Below the pieces are notes generated by a model, which was given only the letters and a program-made list of their open reading frames with translations, was not told the DNA's origin and did no database searches. This document shows positions 44,110 to 56,689 of a DNA stretch of 64,000 nt, one piece after another; positions within the stretch are counted from its first letter, which is position 1; each line of letters starts with the position of its first letter. This DNA comes from Scalesia atractyloides (Eukaryota; Streptophyta; Magnoliopsida; Asterales; Asteraceae): positions 9,061,663 through 9,125,662 of the forward strand of contig CAMTDV010000009.1 of the NCBI GenBank assembly GCA_947069175.1, written 5' to 3'. Made by a program: the position numbers and the translations under genes.

Positions 44110-46682
44110 ATGGGTCTTGCTTTAGTTAGTTCAATAGTTGTTCTAACTTTGTTCTTCAGGTCAAACTTTGGTCAACAGCAAGACCAGCCCATACCCAATA
44201 CAGATGAGTTCTTCATCTCTGAGTTCTTTAGGCAAATGGGTTCAAATATTTATAATGTTTCTGGTCCTATTTGTTCTTGGCAAGGTGTGTCATGTGATGC
44301 AAATCAAGAAAATGTTATTGCTTTAATAGCTTCTAATTTAGGCCTTTCTGGTTCTATCCCTGATAACATAATTGGTAAGCTCACAAAGCTTCAATCTTTA
44401 GATCTAAGTAGTAACCAAATTACTGATTTGCCCTCTGATTTTTGGAGTTTAGGGTTATTAAAAAGTTTGAATCTTTCACACAATAATATCTCCATGAATC
44501 TTCCAAGTAACATTGGTAACTTTGGTTCACTTGAAAGTTTAGATCTTTCTTTCAACAGTTTTTATGGTAGTCTCCCTGATTCCATTGGTTCAGTAACCAG
44601 TTTACAAGTGCTTAATCTCGGTGGAAATCGGTTCGATTCCACTGTTCCATTGGGGATCACAAGCTGCCATTTGTTGACCTCTGTTGACTTTTCAATGAAT
44701 AACTTTAGTGGTGTTCTTCCTGATGGTTTTGGGTCATCATTTCCTAACCTGAAAAGGTTGAATCTTGCTGGAAATGGGATAATAGGAAAAGGGTCTGATT
44801 TTGTAAAGTTGGAATCTTTAACTTACCTTAATGTTTCCGAGAATCTTTTTCAGGGTTCAGTTGTTGAAATCTTTCATGAGCCTTTAGAAGTTGTTGATTT
44901 GAGTGGTAATAACTTTGAAGGTCATATTTCTCAGCTAGATTTCGGTTCTCGTTTAGCTTATCTTGATTTATCCGATAATGAAATCAGTGGGGATTTTTTC
45001 GCTAATTTGAGTCGAACCCGTAATCTCAAACATCTTAATCTTGCCAAGAACAGATTTTTAGAGCAACGTTTGATCAACGTCGATTCGCTTCGTAGTTTAG
45101 AGTACTTAAACTTGTCCGACACCAATTTAATCGGTCGGATTAGCGACGAAATCTCATCGCTAACTCACTTGAAAACACTCGATCTGTCGAGAAATCATCT
45201 CACCAGTAAAATCCCGCTTTTGAGCTTGAAAACCCTCGAAAATCTTGATCTTTCGTTTAATAATTTGACTGGAGAGATACCGATTTCGGTCTTGAAAAAG
45301 CTTCCATGGATGGAAAGATTCAATTTTTCTTACAATAATCTGACTCTTTGTGATTCCGGGTTTTCGCTTGAAACTGTTCAATCCGCGTTTATCGGGTCGT
45401 TAAACAGTTGCCCGATCGCTGCAAACCCGAATCTTTTGAAGGCAAAATCTCATAGCCATAGGGGACTAGAACTCGCTTTAGTATTAACCGTTTCGATAGT
45501 ATTTTTACTCGGGGTGTTGCTATTTTGCATGTTTGGTTGTCGAAAGAAAACGCAAATGTGGGTTGTCAAACAAGATTCTTACAAAGAAGAGCAAGCAATT
45601 TCAGGACCGTTTTCGTTCCAAACAGATTCCACTACTTGGGTAGCCGATGTAAAGGTTGCAACGTTAGTTCCCGTTGTAATCTTCGAAAAGCCGTTGCTCA
45701 ATTTCACCTTCTCGGATCTTCTTTCGGCTACTTCAAATTTCGATCGAGGAACCCTTTTAGCTGAAGGTCGATTCGGGCCAGTTTATCGAGGATTCTTGCC
45801 AGGTGGCATCCAAGTGGCGGTTAAGGTTTTGGTCCATGGATCCACCATGACGGATCAAGAAGCCGCAAGAGAGCTCGAGTATCTCGGAAGAATAAAACAC
45901 CCGAATCTTGTCCCGTTAACGGGATACTGTCTGGCGGGTGAACAACGGATTGCGATATATGATTACATGGAAAACGGAAATCTGCATAATTTGCTTCACG
46001 ATCTTCCTCTTGGGGTTCAAACGACAGAAGATTGGAGTTCGGATACATGGGAAGTTGACGCGAATAACGATAACGGGATCCAAAACGCGGGTCTGAAGGG
46101 TTGTTGACGACATGGCAATTCAGGCATAAAGTTGCGTTAGGTACGGCTCGTGCATTGGCGTTTCTACACCACGGATGTTCACCACCCATCATTCATAGAG
46201 ACGTAAAGGCGAGTAGCGTTTATCTTGATTACAGTCTTGAACCGAGACTGTCTGATTTTGGACTTTCAAAGATTTTCGGTAACGATCTTGAAGACGAGAT
46301 CACCCGTGGGTCCCGTGGATACATTCCACCCGAGTTTGTAAACCAGGATGGAAGCTCTTCACCGTATGTGATTACTCCGAAATCTGATGCTTACGGGTTC
46401 GGAGTGATTCTGTTTGAGCTAATAACCGGCAAAAAACCTGTTGACGATGAGTACCCGGAAGATAATTCTTCAAAAGATGCAAACTTGGTGAGTTGGGTGA
46501 GAGGTTTAGTGAGGAAGAATCGTGGGTCCGAGATTATCGACCCGAAGATTCGCGAGACTGGAGCCGAGGGTCAAATGGTCGAGGCGTTGAAGATTGGTTA
46601 TCTGTGTACGGCCGATCTTCCGACTAAGAGGCCGAGTATGCAACAAGTGGTTGGACTTTTAAAGGATCTTGAACAGCTATGA
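44110..46682 (+). pseudogene. LRR receptor-like kinase, At2g24230 type, with a one-base frameshift
   Basis: This is a plasma-membrane receptor-like kinase. The ATG at 44110 gives a signal peptide (MGLALVSSIVVLTLFF), an LRR N-cap with ICSWQGVSCD, about a dozen leucine-rich repeats (residues 75-400), and a transmembrane helix near 453-475. The kinase domain shows glycine loop AEGRFGPVYRG, ATP-binding Lys in VAVKVLVHG, IIHRDVKASSVYLD and DFG. The asparagine usually four residues after HRD's lysine is serine, as I recall for this subfamily. Near 46090-46092 one base is missing: frame 1 stops at 46107 (GLKGC-stop) while the next frame continues TTWQFRHKVALGTARALAFL to the normal end VVGLLKDLEQL. 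Total about 857 residues if continuous. This could be a true lesion or a sequencing error. No introns are needed, as in the family. Confidence 0.88.
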
Positions 46683-46989
46683 GTTGAATCAATGAGAAGC
46701 TTCAAATGACATTTAGTTTTTTTTTTTTTATTGTGTTCTTGTTGGTTTTTCTAATCTTTTTTATAAGGTTGTGAAGTTATGTTTTGTTAATTCTTTGTTA
46801 TTGTGTACAGTTTGTTTTTAAAGATGATAAAAGATCAACACTTTATTGATCCAACTTCTTTGCCTTTGGTTTTTTGGTAGCATAATCTTTTGTAATTTAA
46901 TTGTTTCATTAAAGAATTCTTGTATATGAATTTGTGATAAATATATGTGATAAATATATATATGCGAGCCAAATTCAAGACCTTTAAGG
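46683..46989 (+). other. 3' flank of the receptor kinase gene
   Basis: T-rich sequence after the stop, probably 3' UTR. No clear AATAAA signal near the stop. No other gene. Confidence 0.4.
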
Positions 46990-47636
46990 TAGAGATGCAC
47001 AAATCGGGTTTTTTAGAACCTAAAACCGGGTAGGAACTGGGTCCGGGTTTGGTCAACAAAGTCAAGAACCAGGTAGGGTAGGAACCGGTTCCGGGTACAT
47101 TCGGGTTTTTACTGGCTTGGCCAGTTTTTTTTTCGGGTTTTGGCCGCTTCGGTCCGAATTTTGACTTGGTAGAGGTGGAACTGGGTAGGGTCTGTTTGGT
47201 TCCTTTTTCTACACCCGAGTTTGGAATTGGTATGTACCCACGAGTCAGGTAGGGTAGGAATCGGTTCCAGGTCGGGTCCAAAATCGTGTATTTTGTTACT
47301 TTCAGGTTCAATGTTTTTTAAAGTAACCGGGTAGGAACTGGGTCCGGGTTTGGTCAACAAAGTCAAGAACCAGGTAGGGTAGGAACCGGTTCCGGGTACG
47401 TTCGGGTTTTTACCGGCTTGGCCAAGTTCTTTTTTTTTCGGGTTTTGGCCGCTTCGGGTCCGAATTTTGACCGGGTAGAGGTGGATCTGGGTCGGGGTCT
47501 GTTTGGTTCCTTTTTCTACACCCGAGTCTGGAATTGGTATGTACCCACGGGTCGGGTAGGGTAGGGTAGGGTAGGAACCAGTTCCGGGTCAGGTATACCA
47601 GGTCGGGTCCAAAATTGTGTATTTTGTGTATCTCTA
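46990..47636. mobile_element. Non-autonomous hAT element with GGAACCGGTTCC phrases
   Basis: Ends TAGAGATGCACAAATCGG and complemented TAGAGATACACAAAATAC. The flanks CTTTAAGG and GTTTAAGG match at 7 of 8 positions. The interior is two long repeats of GGGTAGGAACCGGTTCCGGG-style phrases (about 47035-47290 and 47325-47610). Confidence 0.75.
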
Positions 47637-47644
47637 GTTTAAGG

Positions 47645-48642
47645 TTGAATGCTTTCCAAAGTAGATTTAAGAGATCTTCTATGTTGGATATACTCTCATG
47701 TGATGTGAACTTTTTTGTTGGGTACACTTTTGGATTAAAACTGTGTTTAAGCCTGGGTTCCATGGATTTTGTGCAAGTTATGGACCACTTTTGGAAGTCC
47801 ATGCTTTGTGGTTCATGATCATATGGTGGTGGCCACCCAGAGGTTTGGTAACCATCATTATGCTATGTTCACATGCAATCTCAAGAGACAAAAATGTTAT
47901 GGACCAAAAGCTGTTTCTTTTTGAATAATATCGTCTGGTAATATTTTGTTTTTGAGTAGTGGAATTATCAAAAAAGAGTCATGTTCGGCCGGTTTGGACA
48001 GAGTTCTTTAAAGCGTATCGCTAGTTATGGTTTTGGGAAATGACAATTAAACTGGTCGGATTGGGTGGGTTAGTCGAACTGGCTGGTTTAACTAGACTAG
48101 TGATTTGGTTTAAACAGTTCGATGGTTTGAACCGATTTTTTTTAACTCTTTTTAATCATCATTCTCTATTAATACTTAGGGGCTGATAAAAATATAAATT
48201 ACATGTTCAAAAAAATATAAATATATATGTATATTAATAACTTTTTTTCTAATATATTGACTAATAATTCATTCACTCAACTTTTAAAAATTGTCACACA
48301 ATGGATGAGGTATTCATGATCCAAAAAAACATAGCATTTATTTATTATGTTTAAATGACAAAGTTTAAATCCTTGATTCCAAATTGAAATCATTGGTCAA
48401 CAAAATGACACCCATGATGGAGATTGTAGAATCAACTTATTTGGACTAAATAATATTCATGCACATCCTTTTTTTCAAAACAACTCATCTTTACACACAT
48501 AGGTTAATATATAAAATAGTTAATTACAATCAGGTATATGAGCGTTTACAAAAAAAAATGATATCATACATTCGTTATAAAAGTAGAGAGAAAAAGTAGC
48601 TGAATTCTGGTATTATGGCATTTTCAAGATTATAATACATAA
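47645..48642. other. Intergenic, with a short CTGGTTTAACTAG phrase cluster
   Basis: At 48045-48145 there is a degenerate run of GGTCGGATTGGGTGGG and CTGGCTGGTTTAACT phrases, like the phrase-built hAT elements but without clear ends. No gene. Confidence 0.4.
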
Positions 48643-49345
48643 GGGTGGTGGGAGTAGGCGGCAAAGGGTGTCGGCAAACCCTTTTGCCGAGCGGTAACAC
48701 AGCCCCCACTCCTAGATTGCCGATCGATGACTTGGGTGTTCGGTAAAGGTTTGCCGCTCGACAAAGTGGATATTTTTGGCATGATTTTGAATTCCAACAG
48801 CTATAAAGCCGTTACAAAATAAAAATAAAAAAAATCGTAACTTTTTACACTATAAATTCAAACCAAACCCAATTTATTTCATTTTACACCATAAACTCAT
48901 CTCCAAATCAACCAAAAATACCAAATACTAGCCGACTCCTACAAAAAACATGGCGGATGAAATCCCGTTGTTTTTTCCGCCCGATAGTAGCGACGAATCA
49001 TCCGATAGTAGCATTCTTTTTTTTCAAAGTCTACTCGAAGAAGCCGAACTACAAGACACGGGTACATCAAACCATAGGAGATATATTGAACGCCAACGGG
49101 AGGTTGGGCACGAGACACTCATGGCGGATTACTTTGTTTTAATTTATTTTGTTTTAATTGTTTTTATTTAACACACAATTTAAAAAAAATAAACAATAAA
49201 ATAAGTTTGCCACTTTCAAGTGGCGAAACCACTCCCACCACTTTTCATCAAAAGTTTAAACTTTTTTGAATAAATGACGTGACACTCTCTCATTGGTTGG
49301 TTTAAAAGTTTGTCATTTTCACTTGACTAACCACTCTCACCACCC
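48643..49345 (+). mobile_element. PIF/Harbinger element, internally deleted
   Basis: Ends GGGTGGTGGGAGT and complemented GGGTGGTGAGAGTGG. TAA flanks both sides (48640-48642, 49346-49348). It contains the start of a transposase gene, so it is a deletion derivative of an autonomous element. Confidence 0.8.
48950..49171 (+). pseudogene. Harbinger transposase N-terminal remnant (73 codons)
   Basis: The ATG at 48950 opens MADEIPLFFPPDSSDESSDS and reaches HRRYIERQREVGHETLMADY. The latter matches the RRYxxRxREEGHxRLxxDYF segment at the start of plant PIF/Harbinger nucleases. After DYF the sequence jumps to a hydrophobic tail and a stop, so the DDE catalytic domain is missing. Confidence 0.7.
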
Positions 49346-49363
49346 TAATGTAAAGTAATTTAC

Positions 49364-50117
49364 AGTAAATTACATGGTTTGTCCTTTAAGTTTATACTAA
49401 CTTGCATCGTGTGTCATTTATCTTTAAAAATTATACTGAATGTCCTTTATTTGAAACTTTTGCACACCGCATGTCCTTTATACTAATCTCCATCCATTTT
49501 CATGGTTAAAACCAATCATATGCCCCTTACATGAGAGGCAAAACTGTCGTTTTATCATTTTCTATATGAGATTTTATATTCCACATATGTAAACTAATTT
49601 TTTTTAAATATATGTAAATACTTATAACGCGTATACATAATTTGGTTATTACACATATGTAAATTACTTTTAACATGTATCGAATCATAAAAATATATAA
49701 ATAAATGATAAAAATATCACACACACACATATATAATGATTGTTTATTAAAAGTTTTGAAAATCAGTTTAAATGAGAAAACTGAAAACTACCAAAATAGC
49801 CTAAAAACATACCAATTTTTTTGCAAATATTTTATTAAATTTTGTTATTTTTGTTATATAAAAAAATAAATACTACACATGTGCATTACTACGAAAAAAA
49901 CTAAATTCCTACCCCCCCCTAAAATGACAAAATAACAGTTTTGCCCCTCATGTGAGGGCATATAATTGATTTTAACCATGAAAATGGATAGATGTTAGTG
50001 TAAAGGACATGCAGTGTGCGAAAGTTTCAAATAAAGGACACTCGGTGTAATTTCTAAAGATAAAGGCCAAACGATGCAAGTTGGTATAAAGTTAAAGGAC
50101 AAACCATGTAATTTACT
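49364..50117. mobile_element. MULE-like foldback element (754 bp)
   Basis: Ends AGTAAATTACATGGTTTGTC and its near-exact complement. The inner arms continue (AACTTGCATCGTGTG/CATTTGGCCTTT...; GCACACCGCATGTCC/GGACATGCAGTGTGC). The flanks GTAATTTAC and CTAATTTAT match at 7 of 9. It starts 16 bp after the Harbinger element. Confidence 0.7.
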
Positions 50118-50126
50118 CTAATTTAT

Positions 50127-51186
50127 ATATGAGTAAAATACGAATAAGGGATGGTATCATGAGAAAACTATATATAAATGAGAAAACAAAAAAATAACTA
50201 AAAAAATCTAAAAACATGCCTATTTTTACATATTTTTTTTTATAAAAAATCGCTACTTTTATGTATAATTTAAAAAAAAAACAAGTTAGCTTTTGAGTTC
50301 GGTTTAGCTTTTAGGGTTAGCTTTTTTTGAGGTTTAGATTAGGATTAGGTTTTTTGGTGTGGGGAGGGGATTTAGGTTTTTTCAGGTGGAGGGTTTAGGT
50401 TTTTTAAGGGTGCGGGTGGGGGGTTTAGACTTTTTTTGGGGTTTATGTTTAGAGTTAGTTTTAGGGGTTTATTTATTTATTTATTTTTTGGAGAGGGTGG
50501 GGGTTAGATTTTTGAGGTTGGGTTAGGTGGTTTAGGCTTTTCCTTATTATTGCACATGTGTAATACAACTTTTTTTTTAAGTTTTTTTAATATATTATTT
50601 ATAGCGATTTTTAAAAAATTCAAAAAAAAATTGTATGTTTTTTAGGCATTTTTAGTTAGTTTTTTTTCTCATTTAAAGCAGTTTTTTTTTTCATAATTTA
50701 TCCCAATACGAATAAAGAGGTGAATATCCTAAATATGACTTGGTGAAACAATTAAAAACAAATATAAAAATAAATAATGTTTATTTATATTTTGTTTTGA
50801 TTTATGTGTCTGCATAAATAATTTTAATCAATAAAAAATCATACACTAAATTATTTGAAATTTTAAAAACAAATTGTTATGTATTAAAAGATAGAACAAA
50901 TACAAATCTATCTATACTTACTCTATAATAAAATAAACCATTTGGAGACACACGACACTCTATAGAGTCATCTCACTTATGTTTTTCCGTATAAATAATT
51001 AATTGTTATGGAAGGTTGATTATTGATTAAATTAAATTTTAAATTTAGAGTTCTTTACAAAAATCATTAATCTATTTCCAAATTTGTATAAATTAGTTAC
51101 TAAACTTTCCAAGAAATTTCAACGTAAATTGTTAAGTAATGTTTTGTTGTTCTCAATGATTTGATTAAGATAATGAAATTGATTTG
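50127..51186. other. AT-rich stretch with degenerate TTTAGGGTT-like phrases and a possible Helitron start
   Basis: 50290-50540 carries GGTTTAGCTTTTAGGG-like sequence. At 50932 TCTATAATAAAATAAACC followed by GGAGACACACGACACTC resembles a plus-strand Helitron 5' end. No matching 3' end was identified. Confidence 0.35.
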
Positions 51187-51195
51187 ATAATAAAA

Positions 51196-51890
51196 GAGTA
51201 AATTGCCATTTTAGTCCTGGAGGTTTGTCCCAAATTATCATTTTAGTCCAAGTAGTTTTTTTTCTCCTCTGGGTCTCTGAGTTTTTCATTTTTTGTCATT
51301 TTGATCACATTGACTAATTCCGTTAAGAAACCTCAGTATTAACCAGGGGAATTCTTGGCATTTTCGTAATAATTATAATACTAATAATATTTATAATATA
51401 AAATACAAAAAAAAACTAACTTTATTTTTTGTTTCTGTAAAAATCTGATTAACACCCCCTCGCTCTTGTTCTTCATCCCTTTACTTTCTTTCTCTCCACA
51501 ATCACCGTGCCAGTGCCACCGCCACTGATCCACACTCATCACCCACCCCCGACACTCACCTCCGCCAACCACTGTCACTGACCTCCGCCACCAAAACGTC
51601 CACCACAACGTCAGTTAACCTAAGGGCACCTCCACCACCGTCACCGACCTCCGCCCCATCACAACGTTAGTTTTTTTATGTTTTATATTATAAATATTAT
51701 TAGTATTATTAATTATTACGAAAATGCCAAGAATACCCCTGGTTAAAATTGAGGTTTTTTAACGGAGTTAGGCAATGTGATCAAAATGGCAAGAAAATGG
51801 AAAACTCAGAGACCCAGAGGAGCAAAAAAACTATTTGGACTAAAATGGCAATTTAGGACAAACCTTAGAGACCAAAATGACAATTTACTC
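51196..51890. mobile_element. MULE-like foldback element (695 bp)
   Basis: Ends GAGTAAATTGCCATTTTAGT and complemented GAGTAAATTGTCATTTTGGT. The 9-bp duplication ATAATAAAA is perfect (51187-51195, 51891-51899). The asymmetric core (about 51470-51660) is C-rich, with CCTCCGCCACC and CACCGTCACC phrases, possibly a captured fragment. Confidence 0.88.
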
Positions 51891-51899
51891 ATAATAAAA

Positions 51900-52543
51900 A
51901 TACTCGTTTTTCAAGTCGTAAAAAATGTTTGGATGACTATCGCATGAATATTAAATCGAAATAAGAAGTTCTAAAAAATATTAAACAAATATTTTTTTAT
52001 ATTTTTTATAAATATCTAGTTTTATTAAACAAATACTAGTTAGTAAGTTTTTTTTTATAAATGTCTGTGTTATTAAACAAAAATATATTAGTAAGTAATG
52101 AAATGGAAATAAAAACAAATGCGAATCTTTTAAGCATTCTTATTTGAATGGATTAACTGTTTTGTAACAAATATAATAGTAATAATGCTTATAACATATC
52201 ATGTTATTACCTTCAAATTCAAACCGTGTAAAATCGTTATAATGTATATGAAAATAATAATTATATAGTATGTATTTAATTTATAATATTTAAATATAAA
52301 TAATTGTTATCATAATTATTCACATTATAAATGTACAAATAATTATATCATAGTTATAATTTACAAAAAGAAAAATCCAAGTGGGTAAGTTCAACATATG
52401 TCCATTTTATTATCACATGTGACATCTTTTATCTTTTGTGTCTAATAAATAAAAATAATGAAAGCTATATGTCAACTTTGTAAGCCACCTAAAATAAATA
52501 TTTTAAGAACTATTGATGTAGCATGTAGACTTCTATTGAACTA
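51900..52543. other. AT-rich intergenic stretch, nothing recognised
   Basis: No gene or element boundary was seen. Confidence 0.4.
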
Positions 52544-52552
52544 TAGATTTTA

Positions 52553-54427
52553 GAGTAAACTGCAATTTGCGTCCCTAAGGTAAGAGAGCAGTGTCAGCTT
52601 GAGTCTCCCAAACGAGATTTTGGGCGTCTGAGTCCATCTTTGAAAAAGCACTACATAGTGCCCATTTATCCTTTTTCTTTGAGTCCTTTTGGTTTAAAAC
52701 TCGTTACATATTAATTGTATTTAAATTACGTTTTTGTGAATATTAACGTAAGATTAATATAAACACCTAACATAACATACCAAAATGCATAAAATTAGTA
52801 TAATATAAAATTTAAATATTTGTTATTTTACATACCAAAATGCATAAAATCAATATAATCTTTTCAGTTACATTATTGTCTTTTATATATCACAAATTAC
52901 ATAATATTCACAGAACTTTTATAACTAATGATTTGTGATCATATACCTTTATACGTTAGTACAAATTTAAATTTAAATTTACATAGCAAACTATAAAAAT
53001 CGCATAATCATATCATCTAATGTTTATATCGAAACACATAACTTACATTAGTATATAATAATTGTCATATTTTCTTTTTAACCGTATATGATTTATGCTA
53101 TGTGCACATGATTGTACAACTTTTACCTTCTTTTGTTTACAACTGTCATGTATTTTATGATATTGTAGTCTAGTGGTATATATGTAATGTAGATTTAAAT
53201 CTCTTAAAACACATGTTGAGCATAAAATATTAAAAATAATAGATAAAAAATAGTAAAATACGCATCTATTACTTGATATGGTTTTAGTGTAATTTAAAAA
53301 AGATGGATCTTTAATGTACAGAAATTAGGGGTGTTCAAAACCGGATATCCGAAAATTCGGATATCCGAAATTTTCGGATACCATATTTCACTATCCGAAT
53401 CCGTATCCGAATTTCAGATATCCGAAATTTCGGATACGGATTCGGATAGTGAATCGGATATCCGAAAATCCAACTTTTTATTTAAATTTTATTTTTTTAT
53501 TATTTTTTCATATTCGGAACCGGATATTTCGGATAGTTTCGGATATCGATATAAGTTTTCGGATATTTTCGGATATTTTTCTGATATTTTCGGGTATTTT
53601 TTGGATATTTCGGATATTTTCGGATAGTTCGGATATTTTCGGATATTCAGATATCCGAAAAAAATAAAATTTAATTTTCGGATATTTCGGATATCCAAAA
53701 TATCCGAAAATTTTGAAAATCACTATCCGAATCCGAATCCGAAAAATTCGGATATCCGAATTTCGGATATCCGATTTTTCGGATATTTCGGATTCGGATA
53801 TCGGATATTTCGGATCGGATTTCGGATAAGGATAGTTTTGAGCACCCCTAATAGAAATACATATATCCAGTCGTTAGATGTTAATCTCAATATACCAAAT
53901 AAATTATAGAAATAAGAGTCAAGATCGAGTCTTTACATTCGAAACAAAAAGAGTTTTTATTATTATTATTAATATGAAATGTCATTAACATTTTATCTCT
54001 TTTAAAATCATACTTTAACCTTAAGTATCGTCCACGACTCGTCATAAAATTAGTATAATATTTTCGTAAAACTTTATTATATGAAAAAGGTATTGCGTAG
54101 GTGTTTATATTAATCTTACGTTAATATTCACAAAATACATAATTTAATTACAAGTGATATACTTTATAAAACCATTTTTACAAAATACTTTATTTAAATA
54201 CAATTAATATTTGACCAGGGACTCAACTGGATAACCGGGTTTAAATCATATGAACTCAAAGAAAATGGATAAATGGACAATCTGTTAGTTTGGTTAACTG
54301 AGTTAGTGGCAGTGACTTAATTTGTAGTGCTTTTTCAAAAATGGGGACTCAGATGTCGAAAATCTTGTTTGGGGAACTCAAGCTGACATCGCCTCTTACC
54401 TCAGGGACGTAAATTGCAGTTTTTTTC
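52553..54427. mobile_element. MULE-like foldback element (1.9 kb) with nested hAT
   Basis: Left end GAGTAAACTGCAATTTGCGT and complemented right end AGAAAAAAACTGCAATTTAC continue as inverted repeats for over 150 bp. The 9-bp duplication TAGATTTTA is perfect (52544-52552, 54428-54436). A hAT-like MITE sits at 53326-53850. Confidence 0.85.
53326..53850. mobile_element. Nested hAT MITE built of GGATATCCGAAAA phrases
   Basis: Ends TAGGGGTGTTCAAAAC and complemented TAGGGGTGCTCAAAAC. The flanks ACAGAAAT and ATAGAAAT match at 7 of 8. The interior is almost entirely TTCGGATATCCGAA-like palindromic phrases. Confidence 0.8.
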
Positions 54428-54536
54428 TAGATTTTAAGAAGTATATGACATGTTATTTAAAATAAACATTAAAAAACATTTATTAAACATGTATAATACA
54501 CATGCCCCTATGTCCCTAATCTGTATAGTATATTTA

Positions 54537-56684
54537 CTAGGTTAGAGACCACATGCACGTGGTTTAACAAATGAAATACTTTGAAGTTGTTTGGTTTTAA
54601 CTAAAATAATAAAGTATTTTTAATATAAATAAATAAACTTTAAAACCCATATGATAAGTAAAAAGTACAACAAATAATTCAGATTTCACTAAAAAATTCA
54701 TTGTACACCACATTGGTTGTCTTATGTGTAATATTCTCATTGTTATCTAAGTTGAATGTTTAATGGTCTTGATTGAAACCAAAATTAAACGTGCGTAAAA
54801 GAAAGTTGGATATACATACTACATAAGTCTAATGGCAAAGTGAAACTATCTCAGCTTGTTTGTCGCTCAGTTGTCGCATCCCCTTACCATATGGAAGTAT
54901 ACATATACAGTCTCGCCCATAAAAACAACCAATTAAAGATGATTAATTTATATAAAGAGTTAATTACATAGATGGACCTGTGGTTTATAGCTAATTTCGC
55001 TATTGGGTACTAACTTTTTTTTGTAACAGGTTTAGGTCTCATGGTTTCAGTTTTGTAACACATTTGGGTACTAACACTAAATAATGACTAAAATGTCCTT
55101 CCATGCTTTATATTGAGATTATTTAAAATGTAAAATTATTTTTGTATATAACAAAAAATTTTAATCAATTTTACCAAAAAAATTAAATCAATTTTACCAA
55201 AAAAGTTAAATGAAAATATTTTTGTATATACAATTTAATTAGTTAATTACATGTAATGGGTGAAAATTATTTTTGTAATTTAGTTTTAATAAAGAAAACA
55301 AAAATATTTTATTGTAACATTTTAATGTAAATGTTTACTTATTTGTGTCAACCAATCTATTTTTATTCGACTTGTCCATCAATCTTAACTAACGAAAATA
55401 AATGGAATATATGAATCTTCTAATATATATAAGAATTCTTGAGTTTTAAATATTAAAAAGTAACATTTCTAAACATATTAAATTTAGCCATACTAGTTTT
55501 ACGTATTAAAATTTAACCATATTAATTTTCTCTAAAATATTTATTTAAGTTTTAACATGCTCTTATCTTAGAATTTTGAATGTTATCCATTGGATATTGC
55601 AGATGTATAGATTATCATAAAAGATTCAAATCAACGTTGCTTATGTTTGTCTTCTTATAACTGAACTATACGCTGAGTTTTCATTTTAGCTTTTTTTATA
55701 CGCAGTAAAAACCACGTATTACACAGTTTAATTATTTAGAACTTCATTTTTGATTTAAAATAAAAAATGGATCAGGGTTGACACAAATAAGTTGAAACAT
55801 TTATATTAAAATGTAACATTATCATTTTTCTTTTATTAAAACTAAATTACAAAAATAATTTTCATTTAAAAATAATTTTCACCTATTACATGTAATTAAC
55901 TAATAAAATTGTTATATACAAAAATAATTTTCGTTTATTTTTTTTTTGTAAAATTGATTTAAAATTTTTTATTATATACAAAAATAATTTTAAATTTAAA
56001 ATAATCTTAATATAAAGCATGGAAGGGCATTTTAGTCATTATTTGGTGTTAGTACCCAAATGTGTTATAAAATTAAACCGTAAGACCTTAACCTGTTACA
56101 AAAAAAAAGTTAGTACCCAAAGACGAATTAGCTATAAACCACAGGGTCCATCTGTGTAATTAACTCTTTATATAAATAACTAACAATAAAAAAGTTCAAA
56201 AAACTTCTAAACAAAATAATCCCATGGGGATTACGCCTACCAACTTGTAGTTCTTATTTTGTATTTTCACATTAAAAGTCTAAAACGTTAGTAAAGCCAT
56301 TAATTATATATGCTTATTATATTATATTCAATTTTATTAATCTCTACTATAAGACATGATAAATATAAATGGAAAACAAAATGGTAAAAGATAAAGTTCA
56401 TGGATTAAATTAATATATTTTTATTTAAATCTATTAACAAATATTATCTATATTTATTTATTTATTTATTATGGTAAACGATAAATTATCTATATCTATT
56501 TATTTATTTAAGGTAAAGGATAAAAAGATGACATTCATGGATTAAAATGATATATTTTTTATTTAAATCTTGTTAAGAAATATCATCTGTATCTATTTAT
56601 TTAGCTGAGAAATAATAATTGAGATCAATTCATAGAGCGCCATGTGTCTCTCATATGATTTACTTTATTATATGTATATAGAGA
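54537..56684 (-). mobile_element. Small non-autonomous Helitron
   Basis: The minus-strand 5' end near 56684 reads TCTCTATATACATATAATAA with GACACATGGCGC about 40 bases in, typical of plant Helitrons. The 3' end at 54537 has hairpin ACCACGTGCATGTGGT followed by CTAG|T. The 5' A|TC rule is not met exactly, so the 5' base is uncertain. A MULE-like foldback element is nested inside. Confidence 0.6.
54957..56166. mobile_element. MULE-like foldback element (1.2 kb), 10-bp duplication
   Basis: Ends GAGTTAATTACATAGATGG and complemented GAGTTAATTACACAGATGG. The arms stay similar for about 250 bp (GGGTACTAACTTTTTTTTGT, TGTAACAGGTT, AAATGTGTTA). The duplication TTTATATAAA is perfect (54947-54956, 56167-56176). 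Confidence 0.88.
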
Positions 56685-56689
56685 AAGAA

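Noticed and set aside
53331..53723. Overlapping open frames on both strands (Tyr/Ser/Ile-rich)
   Set aside because: They are low-complexity readings of GGATATCCGAAAA phrases, with no consistent protein.
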